From Aphelenchoides besseyi (Eukaryota; Nematoda; Chromadorea; Rhabditida; Aphelenchoididae), in the NCBI GenBank assembly GCA_024699855.1, contig JAMPIQ010000002.1, forward strand, positions 17,715,265-17,779,264: DNA of 64,000 bases. The letters run 5' to 3'. Under the pieces are notes generated by a model. That model worked only from the letters and a program-made list of their open reading frames with translations. It made no database searches and was not told where the DNA came from. Of this stretch, positions 20,807-32,055 are shown in pieces. Within the stretch, counting starts at the first letter, position 1. The number at the start of each line of letters is the position of its first letter. Both the position numbers and the translations under genes were made by a program.

Positions 20807-21909
20807 TCTACGAAGAATACTTTCTATTATTGGACAATCACCGATTTCGATTCGCGTTTCAAGTCGGCGCAGTTCAAAACTTTGTCGCAAAGCGGCACAT
20901 TGACTGTTCCTAAGTTCAACGACGTCAAATTCGTTGTTTGCTTTTATCCAAAAGGCTACGATAAAGTTTTTAAAGACTGGTGTGCTATTTATCTGAAAAT
21001 CGAAGATCTCTTTGAAATTTTAAAGGTGTCAGTTAAATGCGATTTGTGGATCAAACATCGAAAACGTCGGTATCACGAAATTAGTGAGCTTCCTTTTGTT
21101 TATTTTCATTTCCTTGATTTTTAAGTTTTAACAACGCGTTTTCAATCACTAGTAGTTATGGAACTTCGGTTTACATGTAGCAAGAAGAACTCTGCGTACT
21201 TGCTCAAAAACTGCTAATCATTATTTGCAATATACGGCCGATCATTGCAACGAACTCATGTCCCCATAGTGTAACTTCTCACAAAGCGTTTGAATCGATT
21301 TTCAACGATACCTACTTCTCGGATGCAGAGATTCACGTGGACAACAAAGTCTTCAAGGTTAGTTTTCTTGTGTTGCTTCTTTACTATCTCAGATTCCAGG
21401 TATCACGTCTGTTGATTTCCGGCAGCTCTTCGGTTTTTCGTACAATTTTCGGCAAAGAAACCAAAGAACAGGAAAGTGTAGTTGTCACAATCAAAGACTT
21501 TTAAGCAGCAATCATCAAAAAGATGCTCATCTACATCTACAAGGGCAAAGTCGAGAACTTAAAAGAGGCCGCTGAGCAACTTTTACTGGTCGCCGACTGC
21601 TATCATGTCAACGGTCTTGTGATTAGTTTCTACCCGTGAACATTTGAACTGATGACGTTTCAAAAGAAGTGCTGTGATTTTATTCTATCCGATTTGACCG
21701 TCGAGGAGGTGCTATCTATTTTGGAATTGGCATTTCAACGCGATCATCTGAAAGAGTTCCAAAATCGTGTGTTTAAGTTCGCTCATAAAAATTACGGTGC
21801 AATTCGGGAATCGGATGACTGCGAAGATTTTCTGATCGAACGTTCGCAGATCGCCATCAAACCGCTCAACGTCCTTTATTCGGTTGGTATTCCAGATGCT
21901 TTCTGTTAA
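20807..21909 (+). pseudogene. MATH-BTB (BATH-type) gene, broken
   Basis: The MATH half (YYWTITDFDSRFKSAQF ... FKDWCAIYLKIEDL) is open to TAA at 21122-21124. The BTB half starts at about 21265 (YFSDAEIHVDNKVFK), is interrupted by a GTTAGT...TTCCAG intron (about 21358-21401), and continues with a typical BTB fold (SRLLISGSSSVFRTIF, KMLIYIYKGKVENLKEAAEQ). In-frame TAA follows IKDF and TGA follows ISFYP. A BACK-like tail (CCDFILSDLTVEEVLSI) runs to the stop at 21909. Intact relatives act as Cullin-3 substrate adaptors and are greatly expanded in nematodes. The 5' end is replaced by the LINE remnant. Confidence 0.8.
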
Positions 21910-24900
21910 ATCGTTTTAAAAATTGTACCGTAGATTTTCTTTCTGTTACATAAACTTAATGTTTTAAAGTTATTAAGGAGTTAGAAAATAAAATCAATAT
22001 ATAAAACGATTTGATTTAAACGAAGTTCTCCGTTTGAGTTGACTAACAAAACTTACTCTATGGTTAATCTTTCTGTTGGTTAAGCTCTCTGAAGATCTTT
22101 GGCTTAAACGTCTTTGCAAACAAACTTTTGTTGCCTGTTACTTTCAAATTCTCCAAGACTTCACTGGAAAGTAAACTAGAAGTGCGTCAGAAAGGTGTCT
22201 GTAAATCGGTTTAGGGTTTTTGGCTCAAGCTTCTGAAAATCTCAGCTATCTGTTTCTGTTGTTCATAAATAGTAAACTCAAATTATTTTTTTGAGTCGAA
22301 ACAAATCAAAACGAGATTTCATACAACGTTATTTCTTTGAAGGCTCAACAGCCGGATTCGAACTCTTCTTCGTTCTACTTTGTCGGGTTCTTCGACGGAA
22401 CAGCAAATTTGTCAGATAACTGAAAGGTGGGTGAAAGAATGACAGTGTGATCGGTGTCTATACAGGATTCTACTGATGTTCTCGACAATCTTTAAAGCAA
22501 AGAGAAAATTTAAGGACATAAAACTTCGAGTAGGATGCTTAGTCGTTTTGATCAAACTTTTCAATCTCCGGTTTTGATATCAAGCAAGTAGATTGGAGCT
22601 CAAGTAAACTGAAAACAGCACAATAGGACAGTTTTGAGCGTTCAAACAACAGATTTTTAATTTCTTTGTTCTGAGCTATAAACGTAGAGTAGCAACCATA
22701 ACCGTAGAGTGCCCCTTCAAATAGCGGAACATTTGTCGTTTCTCTTAACTTCTTCTTCAAAGACCCTTTTGTTGCGAATACACAAAAGGTCAATTGACTT
22801 TGTTGGCAAAGTAAGAAATTGGTTCGTGAGTCCAAAAAGCAAATTGCCAGAAAACAACTTGAATGGCACCATTGCAATCATTTCGCTGAAAGAAACGTTG
22901 TGCAATTAACTTCATTCGGCGAGTTATGGTTGAGCGATTCGGGCGTGAAACAGCGCAGACAAAAGAAGAAGTTGGTTGTGGGTTCCAACCAGAAACTGAT
23001 TGACCAACAACCTTCGAGTCATATCTTCTCGATTGTTATATCGTTTTGCAAATAAACGACCAAAAGCTTAAAGAAACTTCTACTTCGAATTCCCTTCTTA
23101 ACATCCCAAAACAGGAATCGTTGTAGCCGAAGGAAGGAGTTGGAAGCAAAGTTGTTAATTGGTTCAAATTGACCGATGTCGTGGATTCGAAGAAACCAGG
23201 AAACAAATGGAAGCTAAAAGAGTTGGAAGTTCAAATTGTGACAGTCGATTAGTTTCCATACGAGTTCCTTCTTAGACGTTTAGTGTGAAACCAAGTAAAA
23301 ACGAGAAAACCCTCCTTCTTTCTTCGCTCTCAACATGACTCTATCGACCATAAAAATAGTGGCGCCAAAGTCGGATGTTGGTTAAAAAGCAACAAGTCAT
23401 TCTGCTTTTCATCAACTCGCGTCAATGTCCGCTAACTGACATTTCGCTCTGCGTTGACATGGTCTTGAACAGCTTGTACGCCAGAGTAATTCTTTCGATT
23501 ATGTTTCTCGAATTTACATTTGATCTTAATAAAGGCTGTACAACTGTTTTACGGTGTCTATTTAAGTCACTTAGCCTTTGAAGCATTGTTCTTGTTTCCG
23601 TGTAATATCCGATTTAACTCATCAGAATCTCGATAAGTGGTGAGTTTTTGACAAATGCGCGACAAATTTGAAGTGCGTTTTCTGTTCGGTCGAATTTTCA
23701 AGTTCTTCACACACCGAGATTCCAAGAACTCGCCGCCGTTCACAAGTGCTCTTTGCCGAAATTGTCGATGTCACAGAATTTGAATGAGTTGCGTGGAATC
23801 GTTGGTGAACTTCCAATCCCATTGAGCCATTCGCCCGTCAATCTCATTGTTGTAAAATTGCCGACTGTCTCAAGCCATTTGCTGAGTACTCGAGAGCAAA
23901 AAGATAGAAAAACGATTGATCGAAAAACGGTGATAAACATCCGCTTTTTCTCACCTTTTTGCCATTCATCATCCGCAGTGTTCGTGTGCGTCGAGACCAT
24001 CCGTAAGGTAAGAAATTTGACGGCTCGTCAATCCCGAGCGTACCGAACTCTTCCATCGCCGAGGTTTTGCAACAGCAGCGTCTTGCAACCTTCTTGCCGC
24101 CTTCGGGGCGTGGGCAACCGATGTGGCGCGATGGACTTAAAAAACTTTTGAAAAAAGTTTTTCTTCTTCATGTCACCTCGGACATTCGAAGTTTGTTGCC
24201 TGTGAGCAAAATTTTTCAAAGCCAACTTTTTTAAATGAAGAAAAGCGGGACACAGGAAAACTTAAGAGCGAGAGGTGACAGCGAAAATCTCCATCACGAT
24301 GTCCATGAGCACGACGATTTGAGAGTCGACGAAGCACTCGAAGCATCGGCACCATTTGCAACGTGCTCATGAGCTAGCAGACAACCTCTTGGTTCATCTC
24401 CAATTTGTGTTCCTGTCGTTTTTCTTAATCGCAGGTTTTATGACTGATGATATTCATTTCAATTTTTAAAGAGTATCCGTCTTGAAAGATCGAGAATAAG
24501 TTCTTGCAGTTCCAATTCTTTTTATTACATTAAAGTCGTTCTTTATCGCGTTTATTTGTTGTTTATTGGACGTAGTTCTTCATTGGATTGACGTCGTTTA
24601 ATTTGATGACAATCGTTGAATGGGCTAATAAAGTCGCTCGGTGGGCTTTTTTTATCTTTGTAACACAATTGTTGACATAAGATTTTCGTTTCTAATCGTG
24701 TGCTATTAACTAAAGACATCAATTCAAGACTAGAAGCTCTGTATTTCGCATAATTGGCTTCGTTTCTTATGCACAGCACTTTTGATTATCTTCTTTATAA
24801 TACCTTTCATATCTAGTCCTTTTCAATTTGGACTAAAGGTCAATGGCATTTTCATTGTTTGTCGACGTCTCTTCGGAATGTGGACCGTGCACTTCTTCGA

Positions 24901-26959
24901 AGTTCATTAACACTCTTGCCCATCGGGTGTAAGAAGAAAGGCCGTTGAATCTCTTGAATTTCGTAACCTGTTCAACAACTCCCCAGTGAGTTCAATTCGC
25001 TTCGACCAGCTTGTTATTCGTCGATATCGATTGAGTCAGTCCGCTAATTCCATACGCATCTTAACTTCTCTCTTTCTTCGATTATCACTCATGTACAGTT
25101 GTCGGATAGTCACGACAATGCGTACATGTGCTCGCAAATTGCCTTACAGAGATTCGAGCGTAACCTCTTCAACAGTAGTTAGTCGTTGGCTTGTTCAATT
25201 GGCAGCTTCTTTTTGTGTCGATTTGCTTTTTTTACCACTCTACGGACAGATTATACGATTGCTAATAATTCATGGTCTTCGAGTATGAATTGCGTTTGTA
25301 AGTCATTTGTCTATTTACCGAAACTCACTCCGAAGTTACGTTTTCGCAAGTGATCTTCGATTTGCTATCAACATTTTGCTCAACGAAAACCGTTTTCTCT
25401 GAAGCAAATTTCTTGCATTTCAAACGCAAAAAACTCACGAAGTTCACGAACAAAAACTTCGGTCAAAACAAAAGCCTCGGGGCGATGTATAGAAGAAAAA
25501 ACGAAGGACCACATCGTACGCAAAGAAATCCCGGAAAATGAACGAAATGAAAAATTTACGCGTTGGAAAGCTGGTAGCCGACGACAAGGTTGCCAAGCAA
25601 AGCTCTTGTATGTTTGTGTGGACGGGGAAAAGATTCCGGCAGAAAGTTTGTTGAATATGCGACGGAAATGTCGTCACTATTCTTCACACGACTTCAATGC
25701 TGATGAGTTTGCCGAAGTGTTCATTATTGGGCTCAGCGACGGCTATGAAGTATGGATTGCAGTTACGAAACTTTCAAAGGTCTCCGGTAAGCTATTGCAA
25801 ACTTTTCGTTATTCGGAAACTGAAGAGCACTATGGTAACTCGGTTATGATAAATGATTCATTCATGAGTTTGTGTTCATCGCCAAACTTTTGATTTTCGC
25901 ACATGTCAGTTTTTACATTTTGCCATCAATTTCCGTAGAACTTTGTTTCGTATTGAACAAGAATTGTAGCTACAAAACTGGTCTTCACTCTCGTATATTT
26001 CAATTGTGCGTCAACTTCTAATTACCATTTTGATTATCAATTCAGCGCTTTAAAGTGTTGAGTTTACTGTTTTATTGCTTATACTATCGATTTATGGTAT
26101 CTCAACGGTGGTTATCGTAAAAAGAAAGTCAATGTCGATTCGAAGATTAAAGTTCAGTTTATGTTTATTTACGTTTTGTTTAGTTTTTCTGGAGTTTTGG
26201 CAACGACATTCACGGAGCAAAGTTGTGTTTTTGAATGGTGTTAATCTTCGTTTTCTTCATTGGATTGTTTCACTATTTAAGCGCGAACTTATCGGTCAAA
26301 GTTATTAGCGACGAGAATCTCGAACTACGTCCGCGGATTTCACGTTTTCGTATTCTCGAATTGAAGTAATTCGATTGTCGCGTTGTCTGAATACAAAATG
26401 CGTACGCTTTCCTGTGCTCGTTATATTCCGCAGTCTGGATACGTTTTTAACTACTCTGTTTCTTTTTGCAGGCTCACAACTCGTTGACTTAACTGCTTAT
26501 CGTTCGTCTCACTATTCTCCAACCGGATAGTCGCCTCTTGGTTGACATACATCTCATTGTAGTGGTGGTCGAAAAGTCTTTGACACACCACATCAATAAT
26601 CGGCTTAACGGATTTGGCTCTACACTTTGATTCGTAGTTAGTGGACAGGGATTCTTCGTTTTTGCTTCAAGAACGATCATTTGACTTTTGCTCTCATCAT
26701 GTTATTGCTGAGTCGAATGGTGAACGTGGACGTTCGACGTTCGTGAACTTAAACGAAAGAATTCTTGACGATCCCAAAGTTCTTTTCTAACGCATAATTA
26801 GATTTGTAAGTTTCATCGTTGTCTTACAATTTTTAAACCACGTGTTCGTTAATCAACTTTACTGTCAATTAACTAACAGTACTTCCTGTTCGCTAAAAAA
26901 GTCTTCTCACTCTGATTTTAACTTTCAAGTAACTGGTTCGTTTAGTATATCTGATCGTA
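21910..26959. other. Long stretch without a supported gene
   Basis: Many short frames on both strands. The best is 25606-25893 plus (95 codons; open upstream to about 25550, with WKAGSRRQGCQAKLLYVCVD), which reads like protein but has no recognised domain or splice partners. Two short stretches near 22790-22890 and 23140-23250 translate into loosely similar pieces around V-x-NWF. None is firm enough to call. Confidence 0.4.
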
Positions 26960-29900
26960 ATGCTCATCTCAACAGCACCGGTCATTTTAACGGCCGTCAT
27001 TTGGATGTTTCGTGCCGATACGGTCAGAGCTCAGAAAGCGAAACAAAAGCTCCAAGAGCAGGACATCATTCAACGAATACTCAAGGACTATGATTGGCGT
27101 GTGCGACCACGTGGCCATAACGATTCGTGGCCAGGTATGTTCATAATCGCTGTTAACAAAATCACGTCAATTTCCCATTGAATTACCGCAAAATCTTTTG
27201 TTTGGACGCACCGCCAGACGCGTGGTCTTTCGGACATCAATCAGCGGTTTTGATTTCAAGCTTGCGTCTTCGTGTGGTGTTAAACGTCTGCTCGCGATGT
27301 TTGTTTGTCAAACTTTTATCTTCTTAATCAAACCCGTCACTTTGCTAAAAAGTTCGTCAGCTGTTCTCAATCAAATTTGTCGAATTCAAAACCCAATTTC
27401 CAAAGATCGTACCCTCGAGTATGTGCAAAGCGACAAACAGAACTCGTAAAAGTTTTCAATCGAACAACTCTATTGGTTTGTGTTCGTTCTCAAGTGCCAT
27501 CTTAGCGTTGAACAATGGCGACCGGACTGTTTTCATCCTAAAACAAAAGTTCTTAAGGCACTTTTTCGCCGCGATGCAAAGACTTTCCCCGAATATCGTA
27601 TACACACAATTGAATTCCAATGAGATTTGTCTTTAACACAAAATGGCCGGATTCATTCGCTGCGGCACGTGAGCTCCCGAAAACTCGACCGCGTAAATTG
27701 ACCATCGGATGGCTGTTCATTGACGCGTTGTTGGTGCTGATAAGATTTATCGAATTTGCGTCTTTGTGAACAACAAAGTAAACACAAACTTTCATTTTCT
27801 TTTGTTTTAAATTGGTTTCGAGACACTCACGTATAGTAAACCGATAACCGACGAGTTGGTTTCGAACTAAAGTTTCCAAAACGTTTCATTGCCGAACTCC
27901 AATGACAACTCGATTTCCGGTGAGCGCAAAGAACACGTCAGAGACCATCTAATCGTATTTACACGAAATTTAAATCAAACCTGAAGCCAAGGTTGTAACC
28001 ATAGAAAATCTTCGGGATTATGAATTCTGCTAGTGACCAACAATAGTCGATTTTTGTATAAGCATTCGATTTCAGATACCGGTGGTCCGGTGGTAATTTC
28101 GGTGAACATCTATCTTAGGAGTATATCCAAGATTGACGATGTCAATATGGAGTATAGCGCGTAAGTTTAAACGAAACCTGAGAATAACAAGTCCACATCG
28201 ATTCGCACACATGAATTGGTGGTCAAATCCAACTTCTTCGTTTCAGTCAATTCACATTCCGCGAAGAATGGTGGGATGCTCGACTGGCATACGAACAGTT
28301 TGCCGATGAGAACACGCAAATTCCGCCGTTCGTTGTGTTGGCCACTAGTGAGTCGGCCGATCTGGCGCGACAAGTTTGGATCGCGGATACGTTCTTTCAA
28401 TTAAGTTTACTTTTTCAAACACTTTTAATCATCGATTACACGAGATTCAAAATCTAATTCCACTTTTAAAGCGCCTTAAACAGATTGACGTTTTAGAACG
28501 AGAAGTGAGTTTTGGTTCACATCGTCTTTTCAATCGTTTATTGTAGAGAAGCAAGACGACACTTAATCGATAAGCCCAACGTTCTTATTCGTATCTATCC
28601 GGACGGTCAGATTCTCTACAGTGTTCGGTTAGTTTGAACGACTGGTGATCGGAAGTAAAATTGCTTGTTTTCAGTTTATCACTTGTTCTCTCGTGTCCCA
28701 TGTCACTTGAATACTATCCATTAGATTATCAAACGTGTTTAATCGATCTTGCAAGTTGTAAGTTCTTTATAACTATCATTTGGCATTAAAGCCGTGATTA
28801 AGATGCCTACACAACCGATGATATCAAATACGAGTGGAAGGCCGAGAATCCGATTCAACAAAAATATGGTTTACGACAAAGTTTGCCGTCGTTTGAATTG
28901 CAAGACGTGCTTACCGACTATTGTACGAGTAAAACGAATACCGGTAAGTGCGATCATCAAATTAGCGACTTCATGTAAAAGTGGTCGTTATAATGCACGC
29001 ACAAAAATCAAAAAAGCTTCTTGTAACGCACATATACATAAACGTAGATTAGATCAACTAGTTAGTCAACTTAAGATTATCTTTTTTGACTTGTTGTATG
29101 CGGTGGTCAAGTTGTTGTGTGTGACGGTTGATGTGGCAGTTATGAGCGTTCTAACCAGAAACCGGCTTATTGCTTGTTGAAGTGCATTTACTCGAACTTT
29201 TAGGTGAATACTCATGTCTTCGCACGAAACTGATTCTTCGACGCGAATTCAGTTATTATCTTCTACAGGTAATTAGTAGAATTAAACTATTTGAACAACA
29301 ACTTTTCAGCTTTACATTCCATCTTGCATGTTGGTCATCGTATCGTGGGTCAGCTTTTGGTTGGACAAAGTCTGATTTTCCGTTGAAAGTTGAATTCACT
29401 GATCTCGACTTTAGGACTCGGTTCCTGCTCGTGTAACACTTGGAGTCACAACGTAAATGTTCCAAGCTTTTAAATTGATAACTTCACTTTTTAGTCTTCT
29501 GACAATGACAACTCAAAGCTCCGGTATCAACGCCAAACTGCCTCCTGTTTCGTACACAAAAGTGAGTAAAGAAGAAATTTAAAACTCTCTGATCGTAAAA
29601 ATTTAGGCCGTAGACGTCTGGATTGGAGTATGTTTTTCGCTTAGATATCTTTTTTTGAAGGCTTGCACTCAAATTTACGTTCTGCTATAGGTTTGTATGG
29701 CTTTCATTTTTGGTGCATTGCTTGAGGTAGAAGATGGATGTGCTATGCAGCTTCCAATACGTTTGTTTAGTTTGCTCTTGTGAATTACGCAGCCCGAAAA
29801 GACATCAACGGTCAACAACGAATGCCCAGATTCCGAGCGCAGTCCGTTGACACTCAAGGCCAATATCAATTGAAGTTGGGCGCTGCTGGGCAACAGGAAC

Positions 29901-30253
29901 CGTTGTTTCGCAATCACAATCAAAACGACGGTTCTTATCACAATCTGATCGTAAGTAGCGGTGGTCATCACGCCCAACAGTCTCACTCCTCGTTACTGAG
30001 CTTCTACACCTGTTGCTGTCGCATTTTTGTTCGTCGCTACAAAGAAAGATCAAAACGAATCGACGTTGTCTCGCGATTGGTTTGTCATCGACTCGTACGC
30101 TTAAAAGCTGATCATAAATTTAGGTCTTTCCCATCGGATACGTTTGCTTCAACGGTAAAGTCTTGAAGCCACTAATAGCGCTTTTTGGATTTCGTTTTTT
30201 GCGTTCTAAAGTCTTCAGTTTGCATGTTCTTAAGTGAATACGCCAAAGCTTAA
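26960..30253 (+). CDS. avr-14: Glutamate-gated chloride channel, avr-14-like, channel cassette 1
   Basis: Cys-loop receptor subunit of nerve and muscle membranes; the family binds glutamate, passes chloride and is the ivermectin target. Shared exons: 26960-27134 (signal peptide [15 protein letters not shown]), 28076-28160, 28247-28404, 28497-28504, 28547-28627, 28675-28757, 28803-28943. They encode the Cys loop [15 protein letters not shown] and the second Cys pair ([14 protein letters not shown]) typical of GluCl/GlyR. Cassette 1 exons: 29204-29268, 29310-29369, 29415-29452, 29495-29561, 29607-29627, 29691-29726, 29771-30079, 30124-30154, 30219-30253. They give M1, an anion-type M2 ([15 protein letters not shown]), M3 and a short M4 (FPIGYVCFN). 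All phases agree except one base around the 8-nt exon 28497-28504. Confidence 0.9.
28497..28504 (+). other. avr-14: Possible 8-nt micro-exon of the avr-14-like gene
   Basis: AACGAGAA lies between TTTTAG and GTGAGT and supplies the Asn-Glu-Lys that GluCl proteins have between the conserved FFQ and EARRHL. With the upstream donor after ...CAATTAA the phase is off by one base, so the boundary, or one base of the sequence, is uncertain. Confidence 0.45.
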
Positions 30254-30688
30254 ACATTAACATCTTCGCTTTGATTGTGTGAAAATCAAACTAAAAACCA
30301 TTTGTTTTGCCTAACTCGTGTGTATTAACGCCATTGATTTTAGTGCTTTACTGGACCGTGTATTTGATGTGATGCCACGTCTGTTGAAACGTTCGGCTGA
30401 TCGCTGTGTTGTTGCGTTCGACTTGTTGTTCAACGAACAAATTTTTTCTGTTGATTGTTTGAAAGAAACGAATGCGTGTGCCTTAAAACAAATGCTTTTA
30501 TTGATAAGTTGCTTTGATGCTCATAAATCGGTTGCAAAACAAATTCTGACAAGTTGAACCGCAGTACAAGAATGAAATCGAAGCCATAGATTAACATACG
30601 TGTATTTGTACAAAAACAAAGTTTTTCGAAACAGCGCCAAAACGACGATCATCATTTCAATTCGTGTTGTCAACTTGTGAGCTTTTAG
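30254..30688 (+). other. Spacer between the two channel cassettes
   Basis: No ligand-binding-domain exon is found here. The 80-codon frame at 30318-30557 has no receptor similarity. TTTTAG at 30683-30688 is the acceptor of cassette 2. Confidence 0.55.
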
Positions 30689-31705
30689 GGGAATATAGTT
30701 GTGCCCGAGTTAAGCTGATGTTAAGACGAGAATACAGGTAGAAGGCCTACAATGTTTAATAATACCATCGAAATTGTAGTTACTACCTTATTCAACTGTA
30801 CATACCGTGTGTTATGTTAGTGGTTGTTTCGTGGGTTAGTTTCTGGCTGGACAAAGTCAGTGAGCAGTTTTGGAACAAGTGATTAGTTTACTTTTAGGAT
30901 GCGGTACCAGCACGTGTCTCATTGGGAGTTACAACGTATTGTCGAGCCTTCTATTCTCTGTTTATTAACCTAATTTCAGTTTACTCACAATGACAACACA
31001 AGCATCCGGTATCAATGCAAAATTACCGCCTGTCAGTTATATTAAAGTAAGTTGAGTCATGATTATTCGGATTGAATTCTTCATTTCACAGGCCGTTGAT
31101 GTGTGGATTGGCTCGTGTCTGGGTAGGTCTATTTCACTTCAACATAATCATGTGTTATAGCCTTCATCTTCTCTGCTCTACTCGAATACGCGCTGGTCAA
31201 TTACTACGGTCGGCGAGAGTTTATGAAAAAGGAACGAAGCAAAAAAGGCGGTCTACAACAAGTGGTTGCGCAGTTGCCCTCATTGATGAGCCCCGTAAGT
31301 TGCATATTCATGTCGACTAATCCACTCCAAAATATCTGTGGTGTACTTTCGCTAACAATAGTTTTGTAGGATTGTCTTTGTCCACCCTCTGTCGTTCATC
31401 CTGATGCATATTTGAGTGCTTTCCAGAATAACAACAACGCCACTTCCCGTCTCAACACCCATCGCCAATCAATGCGTTTGGATCTGAGCATGTATGGTCG
31501 AAAATCGTTGAAGTCACGATTGAAAGCGTTGTTGGGCGAGGACTTGGAGCTTTCGAAACGAGTTGATTTGGTTTCGCGTTTCACTTTCCCCGCACTTTTT
31601 GGCTTGTTCCTCGGTATGATTTGCATATTTCATTTGACTTAAAGTTCAATTTCAGCCTTCTACTACCTCAACTACGTATTCTTCGCATTCAAAGCTCAAG
31701 AGTAG
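30689..31705 (+). CDS. avr-14: Alternative channel cassette 2 of the avr-14-like gene
   Basis: A second complete M1-M4 region: exons 30689-30737, 30780-30855, 30898-30935, 30980-31046, 31092-31122, 31161-31294, 31370-31613, 31656-31705. It begins with the same exon type as cassette 1 (GEYSC...) in the same phase, so the donor at 28943/28944 can splice to either. M2 reads [16 protein letters not shown]4 is FPALFGLFL then [13 protein letters not shown]; stop TAG at 31703-31705 and AATAAA at 31866. The M3-M4 loop differs completely from cassette 1. No ligand-binding exons lie between the cassettes, so a separate gene is unlikely. In C. elegans avr-14 two subunits share the extracellular domain and differ in the channel region, which matches. 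Cassette protein sequences have diverged, so the duplication is old. Confidence 0.88.
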
Positions 31706-32055
31706 TTGTTATTCTTCAACCATCGTATTGTACATACTTGTCAGTGGTTGTTTGTAAACTATTCATTCCGTTGACTATAGTCGCCATACATATCTCAACA
31801 AATCGTTTATTTACGACTACAAGAGCCGTGAATTTTTAACTATTTTATGATTCGATTTGTCTCGTAATAAAACAATTTTGTAATGTTGGAAAGTTTTGAA
31901 AAGTAAGTTTAGGATATGAGATTTTTAAGGGTTTTAAACAACCGTACAAACATTTTAGCAATTAACTGCTCTTCACAAACAAAAATAAATCTTGCAAATA
32001 AACAAGCAATCAGAAACATTATCCTCGTTTTCCCTTATCTTGAACTGTACATGTG
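31706..32055. other. 3' flank of avr-14-like gene, then transposon target
   Basis: Holds the AATAAA at 31866-31871. AT-rich, no gene. Ends with CATGTG (32050-32055), the left copy of the transposon target duplication. Confidence 0.6.

Noticed and set aside
30318..31705. Cassette 2 as an independent second channel gene
   Set aside because: No ligand-binding exons, no signal peptide and no start upstream; its first exon is phased to the shared donor at 28943.
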